From Ardenticatenales bacterium (lineage in GTDB: Bacteria; Chloroflexota; Anaerolineae; Promineifilales; Promineifilaceae): DNA of 64,000 nucleotides. The stretch spans positions 62,001 through 126,000 of the forward strand of contig JACKBM010000010.1 in NCBI GenBank assembly GCA_020634575.1, in the 5' to 3' direction. Below, piece by piece: positions 34,476 to 42,740 of this stretch. The position numbers and the translations under genes are program-made. Each line of letters begins with the position of its first letter. Position 1 is the stretch's first letter. The notes beneath the pieces are model-generated. The model did no database searches, was not told the DNA's origin, and saw nothing but the letters and a program-made list of their open reading frames with translations.

Positions 34476-35549
34476 CTACTGGCTCCGCCAGGCGGCCAGG
34501 GCGTGGGCGACGCGGTCCATCTGCTCGGCGGTGCCGATGCTGAAGCGGAGGTGATCGTTGAGGTCGTACATCCCCATCGGCCGTATCACGATCCCTTCAT
34601 TACGCAGAAACGCATAACAATCCTTGGCCTCGGCAGCCGAAGCAAATTTACAGAGGACAAAGCTGGTCTGGCTGCGGATCGGCGCCAGGCCCAGCTCTTC
34701 AAGCTGGTCGGTGAATTGTTCGCGGGCGACCCGGTTGAGGGCGCGTACCCGGGCGACGTGGGCCTGATCCACCATGGCGATCTCCGCCGCCGCCGTGCTC
34801 AGCGAAGAGACGGCGTTGGGGATTTTGACCTGGCGAATAAGCTGCATCGTCTCCTCCGGGAAGTAGCCCCAGCCAACGCGCATACCAGCCAGACCATACA
34901 CCTTGGAGAAGGTGCGGACGATGGCCGTGTTGCCCCGGTCGGCCAGGTCAAAGTTGGCGCTGTAGCGCTCCTCGTCCACGTACTCACTGTACGCTTCGTC
35001 CAGTAGAAGCAGCACATCATCCGGCAAATTGTCGCGTAGGCGCTCAATTTCGGCCCGGGGGAGATAGGTGCCGGTCGGGTTGCCAGGGTTGGCCAGGAAG
35101 ATCATGCTGGTATCCGGCCGGACCGCCGCCAGAATGTTGTCCACACTCACGGTCAGGTCAGACTCCAGGGCAATGTTGGCCTGGCCATCATTCAGCTTCG
35201 TCGCCATCTGAAAATATTGGTAGCCGTACTGGCTGGAAACGGCTGAGCGGCCAGCTTCCAGGTACAACGTGGCCAAAAAATAGAGCAGCGTGGTTGAGCC
35301 GGCGCCGCACCAGACCCGCTCAGGGTCCAGCCCGTGCGTCTGGGCGATGGTGTGGCGCAAGCTGGTGAAATCATGGTCTGGGTAGAGCGACGGGTTGAGG
35401 ACATTCTGTCGTAAATAGTCGGCCACGCCCGGGGCGACGCCATGCATACTTTCGTTTTTGGACAGTTGCAGCAGCTCTTCACCATCCGGGTCGGTGACGC
35501 TGGAAAGTTCAAAGGGGGGCAGATTTTGGAATGTTGCGCGTGGTTTCAT
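34476..35549 (-). CDS. histidinol-phosphate aminotransferase-like PLP enzyme
   Basis: 357-residue fold-type I aminotransferase: LQLSKNESMHGVAPGV near the start, GAGSTTLLYFLATLYL, FLANPGNPTGTYLP, LLLDEAYSEYVDEE, then the PLP lysine region TFSKVYGLAGMRVGWGYFP (Lys in SKVYG), and the C-terminal RPMGMYDLNDHLRFSIGT. This fits HisC-like enzymes, which convert histidinol phosphate or related amino acids. No other his genes are near, so another amino donor is possible. Promoter region contains a short AGCTAACAGC-type repeat. Confidence 0.88.
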   Translation of the reverse strand: MKPRATFQNLPPFELSSVTDPDGEELLQLSKNESMHGVAPGVADYLRQNVLNPSLYPDHDFTSLRHTIAQTHGLDPERVWCGAGSTTLLYFLATLYLEAGRSAVSSQYGYQYFQMATKLNDGQANIALESDLTVSVDNILAAVRPDTSMIFLANPGNPTGTYLPRAEIERLRDNLPDDVLLLLDEAYSEYVDEERYSANFDLADRGNTAIVRTFSKVYGLAGMRVGWGYFPEETMQLIRQVKIPNAVSSLSTAAAEIAMVDQAHVARVRALNRVAREQFTDQLEELGLAPIRSQTSFVLCKFASAAEAKDCYAFLRNEGIVIRPMGMYDLNDHLRFSIGTAEQMDRVAHALAAWRSQ

Positions 35550-35561
35550 GAGACCTCGGGT

Positions 35562-35592
35562 TAGCTGTTAGCTAATAGCTGTCAGCTCTTAG
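35562..35592. repeat. AGCTAACAGC-type short repeat
   Basis: TTAGCTGTTAGCTAATAGCTGTCAGCTC upstream of the aminotransferase gene; same family as those in the microcompartment locus. Written here as short copies of GTTAGCTAATAGCTGTCAGC. Confidence 0.6.
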
Positions 35593-35732
35593 GATTACTT
35601 TGAACGGCCAGGGGTGATCGGCAGGGTCTCAGACGTCGGCGATGGGCGAATGACTGCGGGTCACCAACGGCTGATCTTATCGCAACCAACTACAAAATGC
35701 CCAAAAACAATCCGTGTGATAAAACCGCGCGC

Positions 35733-36767
35733 ATGACAGACGTCGTAAAAATCGTCAATGCCAGCGCGCCTACCCGGATCTGTGACAATGGGGGTTGGAC
35801 TGATACCTGGTTTGCCGGCCGCGGGCGCATCTTCAACATCGCCATTACACCGCGGGTTGAAGTGCAGATTCGTTGTCGGGCACTTGCCCAAAGTCGGCCA
35901 CGGGTGCTGATCAACGCGGCTAATTTTGGCGACCGGTATGTGTGGAGCGGCTGGGCGACCGGCCGGTACGAACGCCATCCCCTCCTGGAGGCGACCATCG
36001 ACCAGATCGGGCTGCCTGATGAGCTCGCCCTGGAAATCGACATCTATTCCGAAGCGCCGCACGGTGCTTCAATGGGGACCTCGGCGGCCGTTTGCGTGGC
36101 TCTGGCGGCGGCGCTCGACGCCCTCACGCCGGGCCGGCGCACCCCGCACGAGCTGGCCTACGCCGCCCACGCGGTGGAGACAGAGAGGCTGGGCCAGCAA
36201 TCCGGTATTCAGGATCAGCTGGCGGCGGCCTATGGCGGGATTAACTATATCGAGATGGAAGATTATCCGGCGGCGACGGTTGAGCAGTTGGCGTTGCCAC
36301 CGGCGACCTTGCTGGAGCTGGAGCGCCGGCTGCTGCTGGTGTATCTGGGCCGGCCGCACCACTCCTCGGCGGTGCATGAGATGGTGATACGGAGGTTGGA
36401 GATGGCGGGACCGGCCGGTTCCCAGCTTGAGCCGTTACGTCAGGCCGCCACCGCCAGCCGGGCGGCGCTTCTGGCCGCTGATTTTGCCGCTTTCGGCGCG
36501 GCGCTGCAGCGGAATACTGAGGCGCAGCGAGCCTTGCACCCGGCCCTGGTGGGCGAGGCGGCCCAGGCAATAATCGAGATCGCCCGGCGGCATGAGGCGC
36601 TGGGCTGGAAAGTGAATGGCGCCGGTGGCGACGGCGGCTCAGTGGCTATCCTGACGGGGCCAGATCGGGCCGAAGCACGCGCCTTGCGGGCCGCAATCCT
36701 GGCCGCGAACCCGGCCTGGCGTTTGCTGCCGCTGGCCCTGAGCCCGGCCGGAGCGCAGGTCTGGTGA
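35733..36767 (+). CDS. GHMP-family sugar kinase
   Basis: 344 residues from the ATG at 35733, where the product begins VKIVNASAPTRICDNGGWTDTW as in HddA/sugar-1-kinases; an earlier in-frame ATG at 35697 adds residues of poor quality. The ATP-binding motif is APHGASMGTSAAVCVALAAAL near residues 108-128. Motif 3 is GAGGDGGSVAIL at about 304-315. It probably phosphorylates the anomeric position of a heptose, fucose-like or other sugar. It is divergent from the aminotransferase and followed by REP-like repeats. Substrate not predictable. Confidence 0.88.
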   Translation: MTDVVKIVNASAPTRICDNGGWTDTWFAGRGRIFNIAITPRVEVQIRCRALAQSRPRVLINAANFGDRYVWSGWATGRYERHPLLEATIDQIGLPDELALEIDIYSEAPHGASMGTSAAVCVALAAALDALTPGRRTPHELAYAAHAVETERLGQQSGIQDQLAAAYGGINYIEMEDYPAATVEQLALPPATLLELERRLLLVYLGRPHHSSAVHEMVIRRLEMAGPAGSQLEPLRQAATASRAALLAADFAAFGAALQRNTEAQRALHPALVGEAAQAIIEIARRHEALGWKVNGAGGDGGSVAILTGPDRAEARALRAAILAANPAWRLLPLALSPAGAQVW

Positions 36768-36770
36768 GCG

Positions 36771-36825
36771 GCGAGGGGTCCCCCACCCGACGGGTACCGC
36801 ACCCGTCGGGTCCCCAACCCCTCGG
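36771..36825. repeat. REP/BIME-like inverted pair
   Basis: CGAGGGG head at the left, two ACCCGWCGGGT cores in inverted order, and CCCCTCG at the right. It lies 4 bases after the GHMP kinase stop. Confidence 0.85.
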
Positions 36826-36934
36826 CAGCGGGAGGCGCGGCGCCGCGGGTTGGCGTCTGCCCTGGGCACGCCGGTGCAAATTGTGGCGCTGGCGTCGCCG
36901 CCAGCCTGCGCGCCAACCTGGCCCGCTGGCTGGC

Positions 36935-37050
36935 AACCTGACAGGTCCCCCCAACCTGACGGGTCCCCCCAACCTGACGGGTCCCCCCAACCTGTCGGGT
37001 CCCCCCAACCTGTCGGGTCCCCCCAACCCGTCGGGTTGGCCAACCCCTTT
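36935..37050. repeat. six-copy 18-bp tandem array derived from the REP core
   Basis: Units begin at 36935, 36953, 36971, 36989, 37007 and 37025. The unit is AACCTGACGGGTCCCCCC with changes at the centre (A/T) and ends; the last unit is a complete REP-like palindrome ending in TTGGCCAACCCC. The gap between the GHMP kinase and the next gene (36768-37128) is made of this array and the preceding BIME-like pair; a short low-quality coding-like stretch between them is probably not a gene. Confidence 0.9.
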
Positions 37051-37128
37051 CGTGGGCGAATGGTGGGGCGGGCGTCGAATGCTGGCGCCGGTCCTGGGGT
37101 ATGCTGGGCAAAACAGCAGGAGTTTGCC

Positions 37129-38142
37129 ATGAATGCCACCATCGCCCAGGTTGTGACAGCCGCCACTGGCTGGTCGTCAGCGCAGTTTCAGGTCCAGTTG
37201 CGCCCGCCGCTCACCATCCAGAGCAATAATCTGTACGATGTTATGGGGCCAGGGCCGCGGCTCATCGCCAAGGAATATCTCAACAAGGACGAGCTGCCGG
37301 CCGCCCCCACCCGCGAGTTTCTCTCCCTTCAGCTCCTGGCCCCCTACAACATCGCGCCACAGCCGCGCTTTTTTGATCTGGCGGAAGGGCCGATCGTGCT
37401 CTATGAATTTATGAACGGTGAGATGTGGCCGGAGCAGTCGCCAACCCCTGCCATGCTGACGGGGCTGGCCGAAAGCTGGCTGACCATGCGGCGCCTGGGC
37501 TCGGATGGCCTCTGGGCATCGCGGGGCCTGGAGACGTTGCCGCAGATTGTCGTTAACACGGGCAAGCGGCTGCAGACTTATCTGGAGTGGGCCGAAGGGC
37601 AGATTGGCGTGACCACGGCCTTTGCTGCTGAGAGCCGCCATCTGCTGCAGCGGGCGGCAACGGCCCACGAAAAGCTAACGGCCCGGCCGATCCTCCATTA
37701 TTTCTGCCGCTCTGATCCCCGCTTCGCCAACCTGATCCACCGGCCGGATGGCCGGGTTGGTATGGTGGATTGGGAAGATGCCGGCCTGCATGACCCGGCC
37801 TATGCCATCGCCGGCTTTTTTGGTCACGCCAACCAGGAACATCTGCTGACTGCAACAGACCGGGCCGTTTTTATGGCTGCGTATCGCGCGGGGCTGGCCG
37901 CGGACGAAGACCCCGAACTGCCGGCGCGAGTGGCCCTTTACGAGAGGCTGCTATCGGTCGCCTGGCTGGCGTTGTTGCTGGGAGCAGGTTGTAACCGGCC
38001 GGATCAGCGCGATTGGCAGGTTCATCATATGCCGGTGAACGCCAAGCTGCACCGCTTCCGCGCCCGTGCGTTGAGCGACTCCTATGCAGAATTCGAGCAG
38101 AAGCTGATGACGCTTGAACCCATCCCATTCTTTCCTACCTAG
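37129..38142 (+). CDS. aminoglycoside-phosphotransferase-like (APH/choline kinase-fold) protein
   Basis: 337 residues from the ATG at 37129, with CAGGAG 8 bases upstream. N-lobe with the ATP lysine in LIAKEYLNK, acidic hinge YEFMNGEMWPEQ, catalytic loop LHYFCRSDPRFANLIH (His..Asp...Asn) and metal site MVDWEDAGLHDPAYAIAGF. Typical of APH-fold kinases acting on small molecules rather than resistance enzymes. A longer upstream frame reads through the 18-bp array and is not accepted. The catalytic loop has CRSDPR in place of the usual HGDLHP/GDFGPGN, so the Asp is kept but the His is shifted. Confidence 0.82.
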   Translation: MNATIAQVVTAATGWSSAQFQVQLRPPLTIQSNNLYDVMGPGPRLIAKEYLNKDELPAAPTREFLSLQLLAPYNIAPQPRFFDLAEGPIVLYEFMNGEMWPEQSPTPAMLTGLAESWLTMRRLGSDGLWASRGLETLPQIVVNTGKRLQTYLEWAEGQIGVTTAFAAESRHLLQRAATAHEKLTARPILHYFCRSDPRFANLIHRPDGRVGMVDWEDAGLHDPAYAIAGFFGHANQEHLLTATDRAVFMAAYRAGLAADEDPELPARVALYERLLSVAWLALLLGAGCNRPDQRDWQVHHMPVNAKLHRFRARALSDSYAEFEQKLMTLEPIPFFPT

Positions 38143-38201
38143 CCAGCCCGCGGCGCCTTGGCTACACTTCTGCAGAACCACAGACGTGGTCTGGAGAAAA
38201 T

Positions 38202-38726
38202 ATGAGCCAAACCATCGCCAAACCCCAGCCGGGCGAATATGCGCCCTATGCCATCATGTACATCGACCTGGTGCCAGATGATGGCCAGCTACTGACCCAT
38301 CTCAGCCAAAATCTACAGACGGTTACCGAGCTGGCCCGGTCATTTCCCGTGGCCAGGCTGACCGCGCCCTGCGGTCCGGGTGAGTGGACGATTCAGGAGA
38401 TCCTGGTCCATATCATGGATACGGAGCGAGTGTTCGCCTACCGGACCCTGCGCCTGGCCCGGGGTGACAGGACCGTGCTACCCGGCTTTGCGGAGAACGA
38501 CTATGCCGCCGCCTCCCGCGCCAATGAGCGCACCCTGGCAGATATCTTGACCGAGTACGAGGCCGTGCGGCAGGCTTCGGTGACCTTGCTGGGTAGCTTT
38601 GCTGAGGAGATCTGGACGCGGACCGGCAGCGCCAGCGGCAATCCCTTGAGCGTGCGTGGGGCGGCTTTCCAGATTGCCGGCCACGAATTGCACCACCTTT
38701 ACAGCATTCGCGAAAATTATCTGTAG
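38202..38726 (+). CDS. DinB-family protein
   Basis: 174 residues, four-helix DinB fold: GEWTIQEILVHIMDTERVFAYRTLRLARGD (first metal His in LVHIMDTE) and ... FQIAGHELHHLYSIREN (His pair in the last helix). Metal-binding members include bacillithiol and mycothiol transferases. Substrate unknown. It is followed by an inverted repeat and an alcohol dehydrogenase. Confidence 0.92.
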   Translation: MSQTIAKPQPGEYAPYAIMYIDLVPDDGQLLTHLSQNLQTVTELARSFPVARLTAPCGPGEWTIQEILVHIMDTERVFAYRTLRLARGDRTVLPGFAENDYAAASRANERTLADILTEYEAVRQASVTLLGSFAEEIWTRTGSASGNPLSVRGAAFQIAGHELHHLYSIRENYL

Positions 38727-38759
38727 GTGCGTTGCCCGTACTGCCCGGGAGAGAATGGG

Positions 38760-38813
38760 CCGCGAATGCTTCGCTTCGCTCAGCACAGGTTCAGCGAAGC
38801 GAAGCATTTGCGG
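38760..38813. repeat. 21-base inverted repeat with GCTTCGCTTCGCT core
   Basis: Left arm 38760-38780 and right arm 38793-38813 are near-perfect inverses (one or two mismatches) with a 12-base centre. It belongs to the CTTCGCT short-repeat type also seen at 7588. It sits between the DinB and alcohol dehydrogenase genes and may act as a weak terminator. Confidence 0.6.
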
Positions 38814-38834
38814 CAAAACTAGTAGGAGCGAACG

Positions 38835-39878
38835 ATGAAAGCAGTTTATTACGAGCAATTTGGCGGCCCGATTCGTGTGGAGACCGTACCCGACCCGGAG
38901 CCGGCCTCGGAAGGCGTGGTGATTCAGGTGGCTGCTACCGGTCTCTGCCGGAGTGACTGGCACGGTTGGATGGGACATGACCCGGACATGCGCCTGCCGC
39001 ACGTCCCCGGGCATGAGCTGGCTGGCGTGGTCAGCGCGGTGGGCCGCGATGTGCGTCGTTGGCAAGTGGGCGACCGGGTGACGGTGCCCTTCGTGAGCGG
39101 CTGCGGTCATTGTCCCGAATGCCTTTCCGGTAACCACCACGTCTGTGATACCCAGTTCCAGCCCGGTTTCACCCATTGGGGTTCTTTTGCCGACTATGTC
39201 GCTCTGGAATACGCCGATATCAACCTGGTGCGCTTGCCGGAATGGCTGGGGTTTGACACGGCGGCCAGCTTAGGCTGCCGCTTTGTAACCTCGTTTCGGG
39301 CGGTGGTTGACCAGGGCAAGGTGACGGCCGGCCAATGGGTGGCCGTGCATGGTTGTGGCGGCGTGGGGCTGTCCGCCATCATGATCGCGACGGCGCTGGG
39401 CGCTCAGGTGGTGGGAATCGACATTGACGAGGCGAAGCTGGAGTTGGCCCGCTCGCTGGGGGCCGTCGCCACGGTGAACGGGGCGACCAGCGCCGACGTT
39501 GTGGCCGAGGTTCGCGAGCTGACCGGTGGTGGCGCTCACGTGTCGCTGGACGCGCTGGGTAATCCGTCTACCTGCTTCAACTCCATCGCTAATTTGCGCA
39601 AGCGGGGCAAGCACGTTCAGGTTGGCCTGCTCCTGGGTGAGCAGAGCCGCCCGGCCCTGCCGATGGATCTGGTTCTGGCCTATGAGCTGGAGATTCTGGG
39701 CAGCCATGGGATGCAGGCCCATCGTTACCCGGAGATGCTGGCGATGATCGAGCGGGGCTGGTTGCAGCCGGAGCGGCTAATCGGCCGGCGCATTGGGCTG
39801 TCTGAGGCGCCGGCGGCCTTGCAGGCGATGGATAGTTTTGCGACGATGGGGATCACGATTATTGAACCGGCCGGTTAG
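38835..39878 (+). CDS. zinc-dependent medium-chain alcohol dehydrogenase
   Basis: 347 residues. Catalytic zinc ligands in [14 protein letters not shown] (Cys37) and [12 protein letters not shown] (His-Glu); structural zinc Cys cluster in [15 protein letters not shown]; nucleotide-binding [27 protein letters not shown]. This is a Zn-ADH of the threonine/sorbitol/alcohol dehydrogenase class. AGTAGGAGCG precedes the ATG. It ends just before an agmatinase gene, with no evident metabolic link. Confidence 0.95.
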   Translation: MKAVYYEQFGGPIRVETVPDPEPASEGVVIQVAATGLCRSDWHGWMGHDPDMRLPHVPGHELAGVVSAVGRDVRRWQVGDRVTVPFVSGCGHCPECLSGNHHVCDTQFQPGFTHWGSFADYVALEYADINLVRLPEWLGFDTAASLGCRFVTSFRAVVDQGKVTAGQWVAVHGCGGVGLSAIMIATALGAQVVGIDIDEAKLELARSLGAVATVNGATSADVVAEVRELTGGGAHVSLDALGNPSTCFNSIANLRKRGKHVQVGLLLGEQSRPALPMDLVLAYELEILGSHGMQAHRYPEMLAMIERGWLQPERLIGRRIGLSEAPAALQAMDSFATMGITIIEPAG

Positions 39879-39896
39879 CAACAGGAAGAACGCCAG

Positions 39897-40865
39897 ATGA
39901 GCCAATACAAACGTTACCATCCCGTCTCCGCTATGGAGTTCCCGCGCTATTCGGGCATTCGCAGCTTTATGCGGCTCCCCCAGGTGAGTGACTTAAGCCA
40001 GGATGTCGACATCGCCATCGTGGGTGTCCCGTTTGACACGGGCGGCACCTTCCGGGTCGGCGCCCGTTTTGGGCCGGGCGGCATACGGGAGCATTCCCTG
40101 CTGCTGCGCCCCTACAACCCATTTCTGGATGTGGTGCTGTTCGAGCATTGCTCCTGCGTGGATTATGGCGATCTGGCAACAGTGCCCGGTTATCTGCCTG
40201 AATCGCATGCAATGATTCAGCAGGGCGCAGCGGCGGTCCTGGCCCATGAAGGAGTGACGCCTATTTTTCTGGGTGGTGACCATTCTGTTTCTCTGCCATT
40301 GCTGCGGGCGGTGGCGGCTAAACATGGGCCAGTGGGCTTAATCCATTTTGACTCGCACAGCGATCTATGGCACAGCTATTTCGACGGCAAAGATACACAC
40401 GGGACCCCATTCCGGCGGGCCCTGGAGGAAGGGTTGATTGAGCCGGCACGCTCCTGCCAGGTGGGGCTGCGCGGGTCGCTGTATGACCAGGCCGATTATC
40501 AGATGACGCAAGAGGCGGGGATGTTGCTGGTGGATGGGCCGCAACTGCACCGCCAGGGTATCCCGGCGACGATTGAGCAAATTGTGGCTCGGGCCGGCAG
40601 AGGGCCATTGTATCTGACCTTTGACATTGATTTTGTCGACCCGACCTTTGCGCCGGGGACCGGGACGCCGGAAGTGGGCGGTTTCAACAGCGCCCAATGC
40701 CAGGAGTTGCTGCGCGGGCTGGCGCCATTGGCCGGGCAGTTTGTCGCCTATGACCTGGTCGAGGTGATGCCAGCCTACGATCCGGCTGGGACCACCTGTC
40801 TGCTGGCGGCCAACCTGGTCTACGAGATGATGTCGTTGGTCGCGCTGGCCCACAAAACAGGTTAA
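39897..40865 (+). CDS. agmatinase/arginase-family ureohydrolase
   Basis: 322 residues with all manganese motifs: LGGDHSVSLPLL, IHFDSHSDLWHSY, and TFDIDFVDPTFAPGTGTPEVGG. It cleaves guanidino compounds such as agmatine, guanidinobutyrate or formiminoglutamate. The GTGTPEVGG end fits the agmatinase subgroup. The stop TAA (40863-40865) abuts a REP element. Upstream of it is the alcohol dehydrogenase (18-base gap). Confidence 0.93.
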   Translation: MSQYKRYHPVSAMEFPRYSGIRSFMRLPQVSDLSQDVDIAIVGVPFDTGGTFRVGARFGPGGIREHSLLLRPYNPFLDVVLFEHCSCVDYGDLATVPGYLPESHAMIQQGAAAVLAHEGVTPIFLGGDHSVSLPLLRAVAAKHGPVGLIHFDSHSDLWHSYFDGKDTHGTPFRRALEEGLIEPARSCQVGLRGSLYDQADYQMTQEAGMLLVDGPQLHRQGIPATIEQIVARAGRGPLYLTFDIDFVDPTFAPGTGTPEVGGFNSAQCQELLRGLAPLAGQFVAYDLVEVMPAYDPAGTTCLLAANLVYEMMSLVALAHKTG

Positions 40866-40914
40866 CCAACCCGACGGGTCGGCCAACCCGTCGGGTTGGC
40901 GAACCCCTCACTCC
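40866..40914. repeat. REP/BIME-like inverted pair at the 3' ends of agmatinase and RAYT genes
   Basis: CAACCCGACGGGT, CGGCC, then AACCCGTCGGGTTGGCGAACCCCTCA. The right-hand head, read on the minus strand, is TGAGGGGTTCGCC, in which TGA is the stop codon of the RAYT gene. Confidence 0.9.
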
Positions 40915-41510
40915 CAATCATCGATCGCCCATTCGGCCGTATCGGCTGCCCCGTTGACATAGTGATGGCTGGCGATGAATGGTTGGCGGCCGCCAAACCA
41001 GGCGAGGCAATCCGGCCGGTTGAGCAGCGTGGGCGTTTTAGCCAACAAATCCCAATACGAACTCCAGGGCCAATCCCGAAAATCTGCCACAAAGCCATGT
41101 TTGGCCGGGTTCTGGTGGATGTAGGGGATGACGGTTAGCAGGTGGCCTTCATCCTTGATGGGGACGCGTTTGAAGGGACGTTCAAACAGGCTGCCGGTGC
41201 GTTGATTTTTGTTGTTGAATGACTTGGCATAGGCATTCAGGCAATTGCCAATAGCCTGGCTGGCCATTTCTGGTGAAACGGTGACAACATTGCCCTCAAG
41301 CTGGATATCCTCTTTGATCTGCACTAGGGCATGGAAGTGATTGCCCATCAGGCAGTATGCAAACGTATCCAGCATTTGATTGGCGTGATGTTCCCATTTC
41401 TCGAGGAACGAGCGGTAGTCCTTATCCGAGCGATAAATCGGTTCACGGTTAACCCCACGGCTAAAAAGATGATAAAAGAGACCGGGAAGAAGAGGAGCTG
41501 CGGAACTCAT
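40908..41510 (-). CDS. REP-associated tyrosine transposase (RAYT, Y1_Tnp)
   Basis: 200 residues from the ATG at 41510. The HUH motif is His58-Phe-His60 in LMGNHFHALVQI, and the nucleophile is Tyr94 in LNAYAKSFNNKNQRTGSLFERPFKR. The layout and length are those of RAYT/TnpA-REP, single-copy domesticated transposases that act on REP palindromes. Both sides carry matching palindromes: a pair at 40866-40914 and a 12-copy array at 41613-41827. An alternative start upstream (41549) is in the leader and has no ribosome binding site. It is the likely source of the dispersed REP-like copies in this window. Confidence 0.92.
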   Translation of the reverse strand: MSSAAPLLPGLFYHLFSRGVNREPIYRSDKDYRSFLEKWEHHANQMLDTFAYCLMGNHFHALVQIKEDIQLEGNVVTVSPEMASQAIGNCLNAYAKSFNNKNQRTGSLFERPFKRVPIKDEGHLLTVIPYIHQNPAKHGFVADFRDWPWSSYWDLLAKTPTLLNRPDCLAWFGGRQPFIASHHYVNGAADTAEWAIDDWE

Positions 41511-41612
41511 GAGAAACCTCCGAAAAAATGAAGTGGCGTTCATATACAATCAACGGAGATTCCGCTTTTTTCCGACACGAATTTGCTCAATCTATTCCTT
41601 TCTGAAAACAGA

Positions 41613-41827
41613 TTGACCCGACAGGTTCGACAACCCGACGGGTTCGGCAACCCGACAGGTTCGGCAACCCGACAGGTTCGGCAACCCGACAGGTTCGGCA
41701 ACCCGACAGGTTCGGCAACCCGACAGGTTCGGCAACCCGACAGGTTCGGCAACCCGACAGGTTCGGCAACCCGACAGGTTTGGCAACCCGACGGGTTTGG
41801 CAACCCGACGGGTTCGGCAACCCCTCA
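41613..41827. repeat. twelve-copy 17-bp tandem array of the REP core
   Basis: Unit CAACCCGACAGGTTCGG, period 17, twelve units. Most have CAGG at the centre; the second and the last two have CGGG, the full palindrome. The right end becomes CAACCCCTCA, which is the inverse head TGAGGGG of the REP-like family. It fills nearly all of the gap between the RAYT start and the Fpg stop. Confidence 0.95.
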
Positions 41828-42733
41828 GCGCCGGCGGTCCTGGATGTGGGCTTCGAGCTCTTCGGGGGTGCGGGGCCAATCTTGTTTGAGGAGGCGGGAG
41901 AGGGCGCGGTCGGCCAGGAGGCGGCCGCCGGTCTGGCAGGTGGGGCAATAGTTGGTCTCGCTGCTGGCGTATTTGATGCGTTGGATAGGGGTGCCGCAGA
42001 CGGGGCAGGGCTGCCCGTATTTGCCGTGTACCGCCATCGCTTCGTGAAAGGCGGTGACACGCGCAGGGAAACCATCGCCCACTTCCTGGCGTAGCCGCTC
42101 CGTCCAGTCAAGTAATATGCCACGACTGGCTTCGTATAGCCCCGCGATCTGATCGTCGGTTATTTTGCTGGTGAGCAGGAAAGGGGAGAGGCCGGCCCGG
42201 TGCAGGATTTCGTCTGAATAGGCGTTGCCGATGCCGTCAATCAGGCGAGGATCGGTCAGGCTCCGCTTGAGGGTGTGGTTTTCGCGGCGGAGCGCCGCAG
42301 TAAACTGGTCCAGACCGGTGGTCAGGACGTTGACGCCACCGCGATTAAAGGCCGCCAACGCCTCGCGCCCCTGGACAAGATGCAGTGCCGCCCGTTTCTG
42401 GGAAGTTGACTCGGTAAGCAGGAGGGTGCCGTGGGGGAAATCCAGGGCCGCCAGGCCGCGTTTGGCCGGGATGATCGCGCCGGCCTTTTGCCAGTGCAGC
42501 CGGCCGTTGATCATCAGATGCAGGGCCATAAAATAATCGCCCTCGAAGCCGAAGATGATGCGCTTGCCAAGGCGGCCAAGCTCAGTCACAGTCCGGCCGG
42601 TAAACGTTTCCGGCGCCGGCTCATACGTACGCAGCAAAAATGGCGTCTTGATGCGGAGCTGCTTTAGGGGCTGGCCCAGCAGAAAATGCTCTAACCGCTC
42701 AACATAGACGGTGATGTCGGGATATTCAGGCAT
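41825..42733 (-). CDS. formamidopyrimidine/endonuclease VIII-like DNA glycosylase
   Basis: 302 residues of the Fpg/Nei family. MPEYPDI N-terminus (catalytic Pro2 and Glu3), helix-two-turn-helix with RSLTDPRLIDGIGNAYSDEIL, and a C-terminal zinc finger with CPVCGTPIQRIKYA and NYCPTCQTGG. It removes oxidised bases from DNA. The conserved Lys (K57-like) is in LGRLGKRIIFGF. The stop codon TGA is fused to the REP head. Upstream of it is a TPR gene. Confidence 0.95.
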   Translation of the reverse strand: MPEYPDITVYVERLEHFLLGQPLKQLRIKTPFLLRTYEPAPETFTGRTVTELGRLGKRIIFGFEGDYFMALHLMINGRLHWQKAGAIIPAKRGLAALDFPHGTLLLTESTSQKRAALHLVQGREALAAFNRGGVNVLTTGLDQFTAALRRENHTLKRSLTDPRLIDGIGNAYSDEILHRAGLSPFLLTSKITDDQIAGLYEASRGILLDWTERLRQEVGDGFPARVTAFHEAMAVHGKYGQPCPVCGTPIQRIKYASSETNYCPTCQTGGRLLADRALSRLLKQDWPRTPEELEAHIQDRRR

Positions 42734-42740
42734 GCCAGGC

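Noticed and set aside
36850..37128. N-terminal extension of the APH-like kinase through the 18-bp array
   Set aside because: The extension is repeat-derived and Pro-rich; the ATG at 37129 has a good ribosome binding site.
41613..41827. CRISPR array
   Set aside because: Period is 17 bp with no variable spacers and no cas genes; the unit is the REP palindrome.
41583..41951. Repetitive protein encoded by the 17-bp array
   Set aside because: The unit has no stop in any frame, so long frames are expected by chance; no ribosome binding site and no plausible product.
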